From positions 1 through 64,000 of the forward strand of contig CAMNIN010000001.1 in the NCBI GenBank assembly GCA_946540735.1: a DNA stretch of 64,000 bases, in the 5' to 3' direction. A program made the position numbers and the translations under genes. This DNA comes from an uncultured Prevotellaceae bacterium (GTDB taxonomy: Bacteria; Bacteroidota; Bacteroidia; Bacteroidales; Bacteroidaceae). Below the pieces are notes generated by a model. It made no database searches, was not told the origin of the DNA, and saw only the letters and a list, made by a program, of their open reading frames with translations. Of this stretch, positions 39,979 to 50,304 are shown piece after piece (the first letter of the stretch is position 1; each line of letters begins with the position of its first letter).

Positions 39979-42228
39979 ATGAAGAAGGTCGTCATGACAT
40001 TGGTCGTGCTGATGCTGTTTGGCGCGGCAAGCGCTCACAATGACAGCACGGCAGTGACCAGGAAGAAAGTCGCCGTCGTGCTCAGCGGCGGTGGTGCGAA
40101 AGGCATGGGGCACATCGGAGCGCTGAAAGTGCTCGAGAAAGCCGGCATCCCCATTGATATCATCACCGGCACGTCGATGGGCAGCATCATCGGCGGCCTC
40201 TACGCCATAGGCTACAACGCCAGCGCCCTTGACTCGATGGTGCGCGTGCAAGACTGGGGCTTTGTGATCAGCGACCGTGAGAACCTGAAAACCCAGACCC
40301 TCAGCGACCGGCGCAAGCAGAATACCTATTTCTTCAACACAGGCATGACCATCGGCAAGCGTGACATGAATGCCGGGGGACTCATCAAGGGCAAGAACCT
40401 CGCCGAACTGTTTCAGCAGCTCTGCGTAGGTTATACCGACTCCATCGACTTCACGAAAGACCTGCCCATCCCATTCGCTTGCGTGGCGACGAATATCATC
40501 GACAATTCGGAGGTGGACTTCCACAGTGGAAGGCTGCCCCAGGCCATGCGCGCCTCGATGGCGATACCCGCGGCGTTCTCACCAGTGAGAATAGGAGACA
40601 AGGTGCTGGTGGACGGCGGACTGAAGAACAACTACCCCGCCGACATCGCCCGGGAGATGGGGGCCGAAGTCATCATCGGCGTCACGGTACAGGGCACCCC
40701 GAAGGTGGCCGAGGACATGGGCAGTACCATGAGCATCATCAGCCAGATCGTGGATGTCAACTGCAAGAACAAGTATGAGGAGAATCTTGCCATCACCGAC
40801 CTGCACCTGAAGGTGGATACCAAAGGATACGGCTCGGCCAGTTTCACTCATGCCGCCATCGACACCCTCATCCGCCGTGGCGAGGAAGAAGCCATGCGCC
40901 ACTGGGACGACATCATCGCCCTCAAGCAATTGATCGGCATCGATGAGTCGTATCGTCCCCCCATCCTGCATCCGCTGCGCCCGAAGGTGCTGACAGAGAA
41001 ACAACTTGTCAAGGGTTTCTCGTTTGTGAACATGACACCACAGGATGAGCGCTTCATCCGGCAGAAATACCATCTCAACAAGATGGACAGCATCGATGCC
41101 TATATGGAACAGCAACTGACCACGACCATGCGCGTGGACCTGTTCTATCAGACCGCGGAATGCAGGCTGATGCCCGAAGGCGACGGCGTGCGTGTCGTCC
41201 TCTCGGCAGGCAACCGCAAGACGGTGCAGTTGCATGCCGGTTTCCGTTTCGATACCGAGGAGTATGCCACCGTGCAACTGGGTCTCGACGCACCGCTGAA
41301 GAGTGAGATGCCGGTCAATGCCGACCTCACGTTGCGCCTGGGCAAGCGCCTGATGGCCAGGGGCGAGTTGACCACCCACCCCCGCAGTTTCACCCGGCCC
41401 AAACTAAGCTATACGTTCCGCCGCAACAATGTCGACATCTATATGGAAGGCGACCTCGCCTACAATATCCTCTACAATCAGTCGCAAGGTGAGCTGATTC
41501 CCATCAACTTCAACCTGAAGAATTTCAACCTGCAACTGGGACTCCGCTGGGATTTCATGCACTACCGCAACAAACTCGGCGCTGACGACTCGCCGCGCGT
41601 GACGCTCAAGAACGAGCATTTCTTCAGCTACCGGGCACGGTTGAACTATAACAGCGAGGACAACTGGAACTTCCCCACACGCGGCGCACGCTTCAGGTCG
41701 GAGTATGCCTATGTGACCAATGATTTCGCCAAGCTCAACAACCGTGCCGCCGATGGCACCGTGCTCGGCAAGAAGTATGGCATGAGCGAGGTCAGCGGCG
41801 ACTGGCGCAGGTCGTTCACCTTCGGCGGCCGCTTCACGCTGCAGCCCATGATCTATGGCCGCCTGCTCTTCGGTTCCGTCGTGCCGGCCGTCTTCGGCAA
41901 CACCATCGGCGGCGAATGGTTCGGCCACTATGTCGAACAGCAGATGCCGTTCGCAGGAATCGGCAACATGGAATATGTCGCTCACCAGTTCGTGGCGGCC
42001 CAGCTCCAGGCGCAGCAGCGCATCGCCAGCAACAATTACGTCATCCTGCGGGTGGCTGGTGGCCAGCAGGCAGACCAGGTGGATGAACTCCTGGACAACC
42101 ATACGCTCCTTGGTGCTCAGGTGGCCTATTACTACAACACGATGTTCGGCCCCGTCGGCGCCACATTGGGGTATAGCAACCACACCAAGAAGCCTTACCT
42201 CTTTATCAATCTCGGATATGAATTCTAA
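39979..42228 (+). CDS. Patatin-like phospholipase fused to C-terminal outer-membrane beta-barrel (type Vd/PlpD-like)
   Basis: GGGAKGMGHIGALKVLEKAGIPIDIITGTSMGSIIGGL (oxyanion loop and GxSxG), VDGGLKNNYP (catalytic DG), then amphipathic barrel strands ending FINLGYEF. Confidence 0.88.
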   Translation: MKKVVMTLVVLMLFGAASAHNDSTAVTRKKVAVVLSGGGAKGMGHIGALKVLEKAGIPIDIITGTSMGSIIGGLYAIGYNASALDSMVRVQDWGFVISDRENLKTQTLSDRRKQNTYFFNTGMTIGKRDMNAGGLIKGKNLAELFQQLCVGYTDSIDFTKDLPIPFACVATNIIDNSEVDFHSGRLPQAMRASMAIPAAFSPVRIGDKVLVDGGLKNNYPADIAREMGAEVIIGVTVQGTPKVAEDMGSTMSIISQIVDVNCKNKYEENLAITDLHLKVDTKGYGSASFTHAAIDTLIRRGEEEAMRHWDDIIALKQLIGIDESYRPPILHPLRPKVLTEKQLVKGFSFVNMTPQDERFIRQKYHLNKMDSIDAYMEQQLTTTMRVDLFYQTAECRLMPEGDGVRVVLSAGNRKTVQLHAGFRFDTEEYATVQLGLDAPLKSEMPVNADLTLRLGKRLMARGELTTHPRSFTRPKLSYTFRRNNVDIYMEGDLAYNILYNQSQGELIPINFNLKNFNLQLGLRWDFMHYRNKLGADDSPRVTLKNEHFFSYRARLNYNSEDNWNFPTRGARFRSEYAYVTNDFAKLNNRAADGTVLGKKYGMSEVSGDWRRSFTFGGRFTLQPMIYGRLLFGSVVPAVFGNTIGGEWFGHYVEQQMPFAGIGNMEYVAHQFVAAQLQAQQRIASNNYVILRVAGGQQADQVDELLDNHTLLGAQVAYYYNTMFGPVGATLGYSNHTKKPYLFINLGYEF

Positions 42229-42249
42229 AGATCAAATCATAGAACTAAA

Positions 42250-43740
42250 ATGAACATGGTAATACCTGAAAGGATGACTATGACACGGGTCGTGATGCTT
42301 GGGCTTTTGGTGCTGTTGCCGATGACGGGCAGCGCCCAACGGTTTCTGACGCTCGACAGTTGCCGGGCGATGGCACTGAGAAACAACAAGCAGATAGGTA
42401 TCGCGAAGATGCAACAGGAAGTGAGTGCCAATCTGCGGCAGTCGGCTCGGACAAAGTATCTCCCACATATCAGCGCCGAGGGTGGATACGTGTGGACGAG
42501 CAGGGAAGCCTCGCTGCTCAATGATGAGCAGAAGAAGGGACTGAGAAACCTCGGGACAACGGTCGCGACGGGTCTGGCTGGCGGCTTGGGGGCATTTACC
42601 TCACAGTTGCCTGAGGCCGTACAGATGAAGCTCGCCCAGGACATGTCGCAGTTTGCCGGTGTCCTCAACCAATCCGGAGCCGGACTGGTGAATGCACTGC
42701 GCACCGACACCCGCAACCTTTTCGCAGGTGCCGTGACCGTGACGCAGCCTGTGTATATGGGCGGGGCCATCACCGCGGCCAACAAGATAGCGGAAATCAA
42801 CGAGACCATGGCAGCCAACTCCTTGGAGATGAAGCGACAGGGCACTTTATACGGCATAGACCAAGCCTATTGGCAGGTGGTGTCGCTGCGGCATAAGGAG
42901 AAACTGGCTGAGAGCTATGTCGCGCTGGTGAAGAAACTCAAGAGCGATGTGCAGAAAATGATAGACCAAGGCGTGGCCACCAAAGGCGACGGCCTGAGTG
43001 TCGGTGTCAGGGTCAACGAGGCTGAGATGGCTTTGACACAGGTGTCCGACGGATTGGCACTGTCGAAGATGCTGCTTTGCCAACTGTGCGGGTTACCGGT
43101 GGATGAGGAGATTATCCTGGCCGACGAGGAAAACAAGGAGATCCTGATGGAGCATGAGCAGATGGCAGCTGCTGCCCCGTCATACGCCATACACAACCGG
43201 CCGGAACTGAAAGTGCTGCAGAACACCGTGGACCTCAGCAAGGAGGCCACCCACCTGCTCAAAGCGGGCAACCTGCCGCAGGTGCTCCTCACCGGTGGCT
43301 ACACCATGTCGAACCCCAATGTCCTCAATGGCTTCGAGAAGAAGTTTGGCGGGTTCTTCAACGTCGGCGTGCTGGTGCGCGTGCCCATCTGGAACTGGGG
43401 CGACGTGAAGTACAAGGTGCGCGCCGCGAAGGGGGCCACCGTCATGGCCAATATGGAACTCGAAGAAGCCCGCGAACTGATAGAGCTGCAGGTGAACCAG
43501 AGCAACTTCAAGGTGAAGGAGGCCCAGAAGAAACTGGAGATGGCACAGTCGAATGTCGCCCACGCCGACGAGAACCTGCGCATGGCCAACCTCGCTTTCA
43601 AAGAGGGCACGGCGTCGTATACCACCGTCATGGAGGCACAGACCGCTTGGCAACTGGCACAGACCCAGAAAATCGATGCCGAGATCGGCATGAAACTATC
43701 ACAGATCGACTTGCAAAAAGCCCTCGGCACCCTTCAATAA
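42250..43740 (+). CDS. TolC-family outer-membrane efflux protein
   Basis: Signal peptide, LTLDSCRAMALRNNKQIGIAKMQQEV, repeated helical halves, NLAFKEGTASYTTVMEAQTAWQLAQTQKIDAEIG. Confidence 0.9.
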   Translation: MNMVIPERMTMTRVVMLGLLVLLPMTGSAQRFLTLDSCRAMALRNNKQIGIAKMQQEVSANLRQSARTKYLPHISAEGGYVWTSREASLLNDEQKKGLRNLGTTVATGLAGGLGAFTSQLPEAVQMKLAQDMSQFAGVLNQSGAGLVNALRTDTRNLFAGAVTVTQPVYMGGAITAANKIAEINETMAANSLEMKRQGTLYGIDQAYWQVVSLRHKEKLAESYVALVKKLKSDVQKMIDQGVATKGDGLSVGVRVNEAEMALTQVSDGLALSKMLLCQLCGLPVDEEIILADEENKEILMEHEQMAAAAPSYAIHNRPELKVLQNTVDLSKEATHLLKAGNLPQVLLTGGYTMSNPNVLNGFEKKFGGFFNVGVLVRVPIWNWGDVKYKVRAAKGATVMANMELEEARELIELQVNQSNFKVKEAQKKLEMAQSNVAHADENLRMANLAFKEGTASYTTVMEAQTAWQLAQTQKIDAEIGMKLSQIDLQKALGTLQ

Positions 43741-43778
43741 GAACCGTTATCACGTAATCCAATAATCATTCCAACATC

Positions 43779-44777
43779 ATGACAGACAAAGCTAAAAAGC
43801 AACATAGCAACATCATGCTGGCCATCGTCGGCTTCGCAACAGTAGTTCTCATCGTGGCACTCATCGGTTTCCTGGCCTTGGACCGTGAACCGGATGTGAT
43901 ACAGGGCCAGATGGAGGTCGAGGAGTACCGGGTTTCGGGCAAAGTGCCCGGACGTATCCTGCAGCTCCGTGTGAAGGAGGGCGACCTCGTGGAGGCGGGC
44001 GACACGCTGGCCATCATCGAGGCTCCCGAGGTGGACGCGAAGATGGCGCAGGCCAGGAGCGCCGTCGATGCCGCATCGGCCATCGAGCAAATGACACAGA
44101 ATGGCGCCCGCAAGGAACAGGTGCAGGCCGCCGCACAACTCCTGGAACAGGCAAAGGCCGGACTTGAGATCGCTGAGAAATCCTACAACCGGGTGAAAGT
44201 GCTCTTCGAGGAAGAGGTCGTCTCGGCGCAGAAGTTTGATGAGGCCGAGGCGATGTACAAGTCAGCCCAGGCCCAGGTGAAAGCTGCCAAGAGTCAGTAT
44301 GACATGGCCGTGAATGGCGCGCGCGCCGAGGAGCGCCGTGCCGCCTCTGCCACGGTAGGTCAGGCCCGGGGTGCCGTGCAGGAGGTGAGGGGCTATGCCC
44401 GCGAGACGGTGCAGATCGCACAGATGGCGGGCGAGGTCACCGATGTCTATCCGAAGATCGGAGAACTCGTCGGCACTGGCACTCCCATCATGTCGATAGC
44501 CATGATGGACGACCAGTGGGCCACGTTCAATATCCGTGAAGACCAGTTGAAGGACATCAAGGTGGGGCAGGAGATCACCGTCAGGGTGCCGGCAATCGAC
44601 AAAGAGGTGAAGATGAAGGTCACCTCGATGAAGGACAAGGGCTCGTTCGCCACGTGGAAGGCCACCAAGGCCAGCGGTCAGTACGACCAGAAGACTTTCG
44701 AGGTGAAGGCACGTCCGACGGAGAAAATCGATGATGTCAGGCCCGGCATGTCGGTGATACTTGAAAAGGGAAAATAA
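43779..44777 (+). CDS. HlyD/EmrA-like membrane fusion protein
   Basis: Single N-terminal TM; VSGKVPGRILQLRVKEGDLVEAGDTLAIIEAPE; coiled coil; GEVTDVYPKIGELVGTGTPIMSIAMMDDQWATFNIRED. Confidence 0.9.
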   Translation: MTDKAKKQHSNIMLAIVGFATVVLIVALIGFLALDREPDVIQGQMEVEEYRVSGKVPGRILQLRVKEGDLVEAGDTLAIIEAPEVDAKMAQARSAVDAASAIEQMTQNGARKEQVQAAAQLLEQAKAGLEIAEKSYNRVKVLFEEEVVSAQKFDEAEAMYKSAQAQVKAAKSQYDMAVNGARAEERRAASATVGQARGAVQEVRGYARETVQIAQMAGEVTDVYPKIGELVGTGTPIMSIAMMDDQWATFNIREDQLKDIKVGQEITVRVPAIDKEVKMKVTSMKDKGSFATWKATKASGQYDQKTFEVKARPTEKIDDVRPGMSVILEKGK

Positions 44778-44834
44778 TGGCCCCATACCCCGCTCCCTCA
44801 CCGGGAGGGGAAAGTCATGATAAACGATTAAAGG

Positions 44835-46004
44835 ATGAAATGGATTTCGCAAATCTTTGACATCGCACTGCGTGAGATCGGTATCCTGCTCAAAAACCGC
44901 ATCTACGGTTTCTGCATGGTGGCGTTCCCGCTGCTGGTGGTGCTTTTCTTCACCACGATGCTCGACGAGGGAATCCCGCAGGACTTGCCCATCGGCGTGG
45001 TGGACCAAGACAACAGCGCCACGTCGCGAAGCCTCGTCCGCAACCTCGATGCCATGCAGACCTCCCGTGTGGTCTATCGCTTCGCCAATGTGACCGAGGC
45101 GCGCAACGCCATGCAGGAGGGACTCGTCTACGCCTACCTCTACATCCCCGAGGGTACGGCAGCCAAACTCATGGCGGGACGGCAGCCGACCATCTCGTAT
45201 TACTATACGATGACGTGCCTGACGGCGGGGGCGATGGCCTCGAAAGACCTGAAGACCCTCGGCGTGCTCGGCTCGGCGGCCGTGGGGCAGGCCACGCTCA
45301 GTGCCAAGGGCGCCACGCCCATGCAGATCAAGGCAATGCTGCAGCCCGTGACGATCGACGCCCACATGATCGCCAATCCCATGAGCAACTACAACTATAC
45401 GCTGACCACCGCTTTCGTGCCTGGCATCCTGATGCTCTTCATGGCCTTGCTCTCGGCCTATTCGCTTGGCATGGAACTGAAGTTTGACACGGGCAAGGAG
45501 TGGATCGCCCGTGCAGGCGGCAACATCGTGGTGGCCATCATCGGCAAGTTCATCATCCACGCCTTGGTGTTCTTGCTCGTGATTTTCCTCTACCAGTATT
45601 ATATCTTCCACGTCCTCCATTTCCCGCATCTCGGCGGTGTGTGGAGCATCGTGCGGCTCACCCTCCTGGAAGTGGCCGGTTCGCTCGGCTTCGGCATCTT
45701 CTCCTTCGGTTTGATGCCCTCGATGCGAATGTCGATGAGTGTCTGCTCGCTGTGGTCGGTGCTTGGCCTGTCGATGTGTGGCTCCGCGTTTCCCATCGCA
45801 GGCATGGACCCGCCCCTCCAGGCCTTGTCGTGGCTGTTCCCCCTGCGCCACTACTGGATGCTCCATCAAGCCACGGTGCTCAATGGATTCCCTGTGATCG
45901 ATGTGTGGTTCCACTTCGTGGCGCTCGTGGGTTTCGCGCTGCTGCCTTGCTTCGTGCTCTCCAAAGTCAAAAACGCAATGATCAACTATGTCTATATTCC
46001 CTAA
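44835..46004 (+). CDS. ABC-2 type transporter permease
   Basis: N-terminal TM, large extracytoplasmic domain (PIGVVDQDNSATSRSLVRNLDAMQTSRVVYRF), C-terminal TM bundle. Confidence 0.88.
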   Translation: MKWISQIFDIALREIGILLKNRIYGFCMVAFPLLVVLFFTTMLDEGIPQDLPIGVVDQDNSATSRSLVRNLDAMQTSRVVYRFANVTEARNAMQEGLVYAYLYIPEGTAAKLMAGRQPTISYYYTMTCLTAGAMASKDLKTLGVLGSAAVGQATLSAKGATPMQIKAMLQPVTIDAHMIANPMSNYNYTLTTAFVPGILMLFMALLSAYSLGMELKFDTGKEWIARAGGNIVVAIIGKFIIHALVFLLVIFLYQYYIFHVLHFPHLGGVWSIVRLTLLEVAGSLGFGIFSFGLMPSMRMSMSVCSLWSVLGLSMCGSAFPIAGMDPPLQALSWLFPLRHYWMLHQATVLNGFPVIDVWFHFVALVGFALLPCFVLSKVKNAMINYVYIP

Positions 46005-47187
46005 GATAAAAGAACACATCAGCGACGTGCTCTACATTTGGCGGCACGAGATGGCGCAGGTCTTCAAGGACGAGGGCGTGCTGATCTTTCTCGTCCTGGT
46101 GCCGCTGGGCTACCCGTTGCTCTACTCGTGGATATATAATAATGAGACTTTGATTGAGACTCCTGTGGCGGTGGTAGACCAGTCGCATTCCTCGCTCTCG
46201 CGACAGTTTATCAAGGATTGTGACGCCACGCCCGATGTGCAGGTGAAATACTACGCTGAGGACCTCGACGATGCACGCTCGCTCGTCAGCCGGCAACTCG
46301 TCAAGGGCATTTACCTCATTCCCTCGGATTTCGCCGAACGGATCAACCGTGGGGAGCAAGCCACCGTGAGCGTCTATTGCGACATGTCGCTAATGCTGGC
46401 TTACAAGGCGGTCTATCAGACGGCCGTGGTCGAGGCAACACGACTCGGCGCGGGACTGATGATCAAGAAGGCCGGCAACTTCTCCAAGCGTGAGGATGCC
46501 ATCACCGCACAGCCCATGCTCGTCGAAGGCGTGACGATGTTTAATCCCTCGGGCGGCTACGGCTCCTGCGTGTTGCCCGCCGTGCTGATGATCATCCTGC
46601 AGCAGGCCCTGGCCCTCGGCATCGGCATGGCAGCCGGTACCACCCGCGAGCGAAACCGCAATGGCCATCTCATTCCCGATGATGACCCGCACTATCGGGG
46701 AGCCTACCGCATCGTATGGGGCAAGGCCTTGTGCTACGGCATGATCGGTGCCGTGGCTGCCGCCTATCTCTCGATGGCCGTTCCCCGTATGTTCTCTTTC
46801 CCGCAGCTTGCCGACGGTTGGACGCTGCTGCTGATGTTGCTGCCCTACACCATGGCCAGCATCTTCTTCGGCCTGGCCATGTCGTGCCTTGTGCGCTACC
46901 GTGAGAATGTCATGCTGCTCATGGTCTTCATCTCTGTGCCTTTGCTCTTCATGACAGGCATCTCGTGGCCGCAGCACAACATTCCCAGCTACTGGCAGGG
47001 CATCTCCTGGCTCTTCCCCAGCACCTTCGGCGTACGTGCCTACATCCGCATCAATTCCATGGGGGCCAGTTTCAGCCAGATCCTCCCCGAGATCCGTTAC
47101 CTCTGGATACAGGCAGCCGCCTACCTCGGACTGGCTTGTATCGTCTACCGTTACCAGTTCCAGCTGGCCAAGAAGGATTCGGAATAA
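45988..47187 (+). CDS. ABC-2 type transporter permease (second)
   Basis: Same architecture (PVAVVDQSHSSLSRQFIKDCDATPDVQVKYYAEDLDDA); overlaps the preceding gene. Confidence 0.88.
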   Translation: MSIFPKIKEHISDVLYIWRHEMAQVFKDEGVLIFLVLVPLGYPLLYSWIYNNETLIETPVAVVDQSHSSLSRQFIKDCDATPDVQVKYYAEDLDDARSLVSRQLVKGIYLIPSDFAERINRGEQATVSVYCDMSLMLAYKAVYQTAVVEATRLGAGLMIKKAGNFSKREDAITAQPMLVEGVTMFNPSGGYGSCVLPAVLMIILQQALALGIGMAAGTTRERNRNGHLIPDDDPHYRGAYRIVWGKALCYGMIGAVAAAYLSMAVPRMFSFPQLADGWTLLLMLLPYTMASIFFGLAMSCLVRYRENVMLLMVFISVPLLFMTGISWPQHNIPSYWQGISWLFPSTFGVRAYIRINSMGASFSQILPEIRYLWIQAAAYLGLACIVYRYQFQLAKKDSE

Positions 47188-47190
47188 GAA

Positions 47191-47219
47191 AAGTGCCGCC
47201 CCCGGAGGGACGGCACTTG
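47191..47219. terminator. Terminator hairpin between convergent ABC permease and pheS
   Basis: AAGTGCCGccc...gggaCGGCACTT; a TTTT run follows on the minus strand. Confidence 0.65.
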
Positions 47220-47239
47220 ACAATTTGATGCTGTTATGA

Positions 47240-48277
47240 TTATAATGCTGATTCAAACTCGCGGAGGAACCTCGTGTCGTTCTCCGAGAACATGCGGAGG
47301 TCGCTGACCCTGTATTTCAGGTTGGTGATGCGCTCCACACCCACGCCGAAAGCATAACCGCTGTAGACCTTGCTGTCGATGCCGCAAAGTTCCAGCACGT
47401 TGGGGTCGACCATGCCGCAGCCGAGGATCTCCACCCATCCGGTGTGCTTGCAGAAACCGCAACCCACACCACCGCAGATGTGGCACGAGATGTCCATCTC
47501 GGCGCTGGGCTCAGTGAAGGGGAAGAAACTGGGACGGAGGCGGATCTTCGTGTCGGCGCCGAACAGTTCCTGGGCGAAGGTCAGCAAGACTTGCTTCAGG
47601 TCGGTGAAAGAGACATTCTTGTCGATGTAAAGTCCCTCAATCTGGTGGAAGAAACAGTGGGCGCGTGCTGTGATGGCCTCGTTGCGGTAGACCCGGCCGG
47701 GGCAGATGACACGGATAGGCGGTTGGGTGGTGTCCATCACGCGTGCCTGCACCGAACTGGTGTGGCTGCGGAGGATGATGTTCTTGGCCACGTCGTCGGG
47801 GTTGGTCTCTACGAAGAAGGTGTCCTGCATGTCACGGGCGGGATGATCGGCAGTGAAGTTCATCTTGGTGAACACATGAAGGTCGTCCTCCACCTCCGGG
47901 CCGTCGGCCAGCGTGAATCCCATGCGTGAGAAGATGTCGATGATCTCATTGGTGACGATGGAGATGGGATGGCGTGTGCCAAGTCCGATAGGGTAGGCCG
48001 TGCGGGTGAGGTCGAGGTCCTCGTCAGAGGCATCGGCGGTGGCAAGCTCGTCGCGCAGGGCATTGATGCGCTCCGTGGCGGTCTGCTTCAACTCGTTGAT
48101 TTTCATACCTATCGCACGCTTCTGATCGGCGGCCACCGTGCGGAAATCATCCATCAGGGCAGCGATCTCCCCTTTCCGGCTCAGGTATTTCACTCTCAGT
48201 GCCTCAAGGTCCTCAGCATTAGCTGCTTTCAGTTGCTTCACTTCTTTTAGAAGTGCGTCTATTTTATCAAGTAACAT
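47240..48277 (-). CDS. pheS: Phenylalanine--tRNA ligase alpha subunit
   Basis: GTRHPISIVTNEIIDIFSRMGFTLADGPEVEDDLHVFTKMNFTADHPARDMQDTFF; LRSHTSSVQARVM; RPSFFPFTEPSAEMDISC; FGVGVERITNLKY. Start taken at MLLDKIDALL. Confidence 0.97.
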   Translation of the reverse strand: MLLDKIDALLKEVKQLKAANAEDLEALRVKYLSRKGEIAALMDDFRTVAADQKRAIGMKINELKQTATERINALRDELATADASDEDLDLTRTAYPIGLGTRHPISIVTNEIIDIFSRMGFTLADGPEVEDDLHVFTKMNFTADHPARDMQDTFFVETNPDDVAKNIILRSHTSSVQARVMDTTQPPIRVICPGRVYRNEAITARAHCFFHQIEGLYIDKNVSFTDLKQVLLTFAQELFGADTKIRLRPSFFPFTEPSAEMDISCHICGGVGCGFCKHTGWVEILGCGMVDPNVLELCGIDSKVYSGYAFGVGVERITNLKYRVSDLRMFSENDTRFLREFESAL

Positions 48278-48398
48278 TTCGCTGGTTTTTAATAATCCGT
48301 GCAAAGGTAATATTTTTCAGGTAAATATGGAAAAATATCGAAATAAAGTTGTACTTTTGCATCTAATATCGTGGATTTATGTGGCATAGCATGTTTTT

Positions 48399-49271
48399 AT
48401 GAGAAGAAGTGCGATGTTTTTCTGCCTGGCATGTCTCATGCTTGGCATGACGGTAGGGTGCAAGGACAAGAAACCTGAGGCCGTGGATCCTGTGTCCGCT
48501 GATACGGTAGCTGTAGCGGATACCACAGACACCGTGATGGTGGACACCATTCCGGAGGACGCCATGGACAGCCTGATCTCCGCCACCCCCATGCCGAAGA
48601 CGGCAGATGAGCTTTTTGATGATTTCCTCTTCAATTTCACGGCCAACAAGAAATTGCAGTACGAGCGTGTGAAATTTCCGCTGCCCGTATGGGATGGCGA
48701 CAGTGAGAGCGAGATCCAGCAAAAAGACTGGAAGATGGAGCGCTTTTTCTCAAAGCAGGAATTCTATACGCTGATTTTCGACGATGAGAGCCAGCTGGAG
48801 TTGGTGAAGGACACGAATCTCGACAGCGTGGTGATCGAAAAGATCAACCTCAGGGAGAAATCCGTGGAGCAGCATGTCTTCAACCGTGAGAACGGTGCCT
48901 GGATGCTGACACAGATCCGCCGCAATGCCATGTATCAGAACCCCAACAAATCGTTTCTCAATTTCTACGAGAAATTCGCTTCCGACTCCCTCTTCCAGAT
49001 CCAGAGCATGAACGAGCCGGTGGAGACGATCCTTCCCGACCCGGATGACGACTTCAGCATGATCGAGGGGGAGTTCCATCCTGAGCAGTGGCCCGATTTC
49101 AAGCCGGTGGTCTTGCCTACCGACTTTATTTATAATGTCATCTACGGACAGAAATACACGCACAGCAACCAGAAACTGTTTGTCATCCGGGGTATCGCCA
49201 ATGGTCTGGAGACGGAGATGACCTTCCAGAAAGTGGATGGCAAATGGAAACTGATGAAACTTGTCAACTGA
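48399..49271 (+). CDS. DUF4348-like lipoprotein
   Basis: Lipobox MLGMTVGC; TADELFDDFLFNFTANKKLQYERVKFPLPVWDGD. Confidence 0.75.
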   Translation: MRRSAMFFCLACLMLGMTVGCKDKKPEAVDPVSADTVAVADTTDTVMVDTIPEDAMDSLISATPMPKTADELFDDFLFNFTANKKLQYERVKFPLPVWDGDSESEIQQKDWKMERFFSKQEFYTLIFDDESQLELVKDTNLDSVVIEKINLREKSVEQHVFNRENGAWMLTQIRRNAMYQNPNKSFLNFYEKFASDSLFQIQSMNEPVETILPDPDDDFSMIEGEFHPEQWPDFKPVVLPTDFIYNVIYGQKYTHSNQKLFVIRGIANGLETEMTFQKVDGKWKLMKLVN

Positions 49272-49278
49272 CCAGCCC

Positions 49279-50292
49279 ATGAAGGATTTCACACATTACA
49301 GCCTTTTGGATCACAATACCTTTGGTATTGATGTGACCTGCCGCCGCTTCGTCGAGTTTGAGAAAGCGTCGGAAGTGACTCCCTTCGTCTGCTCCCTGAG
49401 CGAGGAAGACAAGCCCCTGCTGATGATCGGTGCCGGAAGCAATCTCCTGCTGACAGGAGACTTCGAGGGCACCGTGCTGCACTCTGCCATCAAAGGGGTG
49501 GAGTCGACGACAGAGGATGGCCATGTGCTGCTCAGATGCGGTTCGGGCGAGACTTGGGACGACATCGTGAGCTTCTGCGTCGACCATGGATGGTATGGCC
49601 TGGAGAACCTCTCGCACATCCCCGGTGAAGTGGGGGCTTCGGCCATTCAGAACATCGGCGCCTATGGGGCTGAGGTGAAGAATGCCATCTGGAATGTGGA
49701 AGCCGTCGACATGGAGACGGGCGTCATGGTGAACATCGACCAGAAAGACTGCGGCTACGGTTACCGTGACAGCCGTTTCAAGCATGAATGGAAAAACAAG
49801 TATTTCATCACGGCGGTCACTTACAGGCTCTCGGAGAATTTCACTCCCGTCGTAGACTATGGAAACATCCGCCAGCGGCTCGAGGAACTCGGTATCACCA
49901 AGCCCAGCGCACAACAGTTGCGTGAGGTCGTGATCGGTATCAGGGACTCGAAACTCCCCGACCCGAAGATAGAAGGCAATGCTGGCAGTTTCTTCGTCAA
50001 TCCCGTCGTCTCACGTGAGAAATTCCTCCAGATCCAGAAGGATTATCCCGATATGCCCCATTACCCCGTCGACGAGAGGCATGAGAAAATCCCCGCGGGA
50101 TGGTTGATAGAGCAATGTGGCTGGAAAGGGAAGACGCTGGGGCGTGCCGGCGTGCACGACAAGCAGGCCCTGGTGCTGGTCAACAAAGGCGGCGCCACGG
50201 GGGATGAGATCCTGCGCCTCTGCGAGAAAGTGAAGGCCGACGTGCTTGAGCGCTTCGGCATAGAGATCTCCTCGGAGGTGAACATCATTTAA
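49279..50292 (+). CDS. murB: UDP-N-acetylenolpyruvoylglucosamine reductase
   Basis: HNTFGIDVTCRRFVEF; IGAGSNLLLTGDFEGTVL; GLENLSHIPGEVGASAIQNIGAYGAEVKN; GYGYRDSRFK; GNAGSFFVNPVV. Confidence 0.97.
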   Translation: MKDFTHYSLLDHNTFGIDVTCRRFVEFEKASEVTPFVCSLSEEDKPLLMIGAGSNLLLTGDFEGTVLHSAIKGVESTTEDGHVLLRCGSGETWDDIVSFCVDHGWYGLENLSHIPGEVGASAIQNIGAYGAEVKNAIWNVEAVDMETGVMVNIDQKDCGYGYRDSRFKHEWKNKYFITAVTYRLSENFTPVVDYGNIRQRLEELGITKPSAQQLREVVIGIRDSKLPDPKIEGNAGSFFVNPVVSREKFLQIQKDYPDMPHYPVDERHEKIPAGWLIEQCGWKGKTLGRAGVHDKQALVLVNKGGATGDEILRLCEKVKADVLERFGIEISSEVNII

Positions 50293-50304
50293 GTTGCTGT
50301 GGCC

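Noticed and set aside
44262-46019. 585-aa minus-strand ORF (and similar 14813..16006, 16720..17808, 22900..23979)
   Set aside because: Antisense to genes with strong family motifs (HlyD/ABC permease, ABC exporters, GH43); His/Asp/Gly-rich mirror-frame composition.
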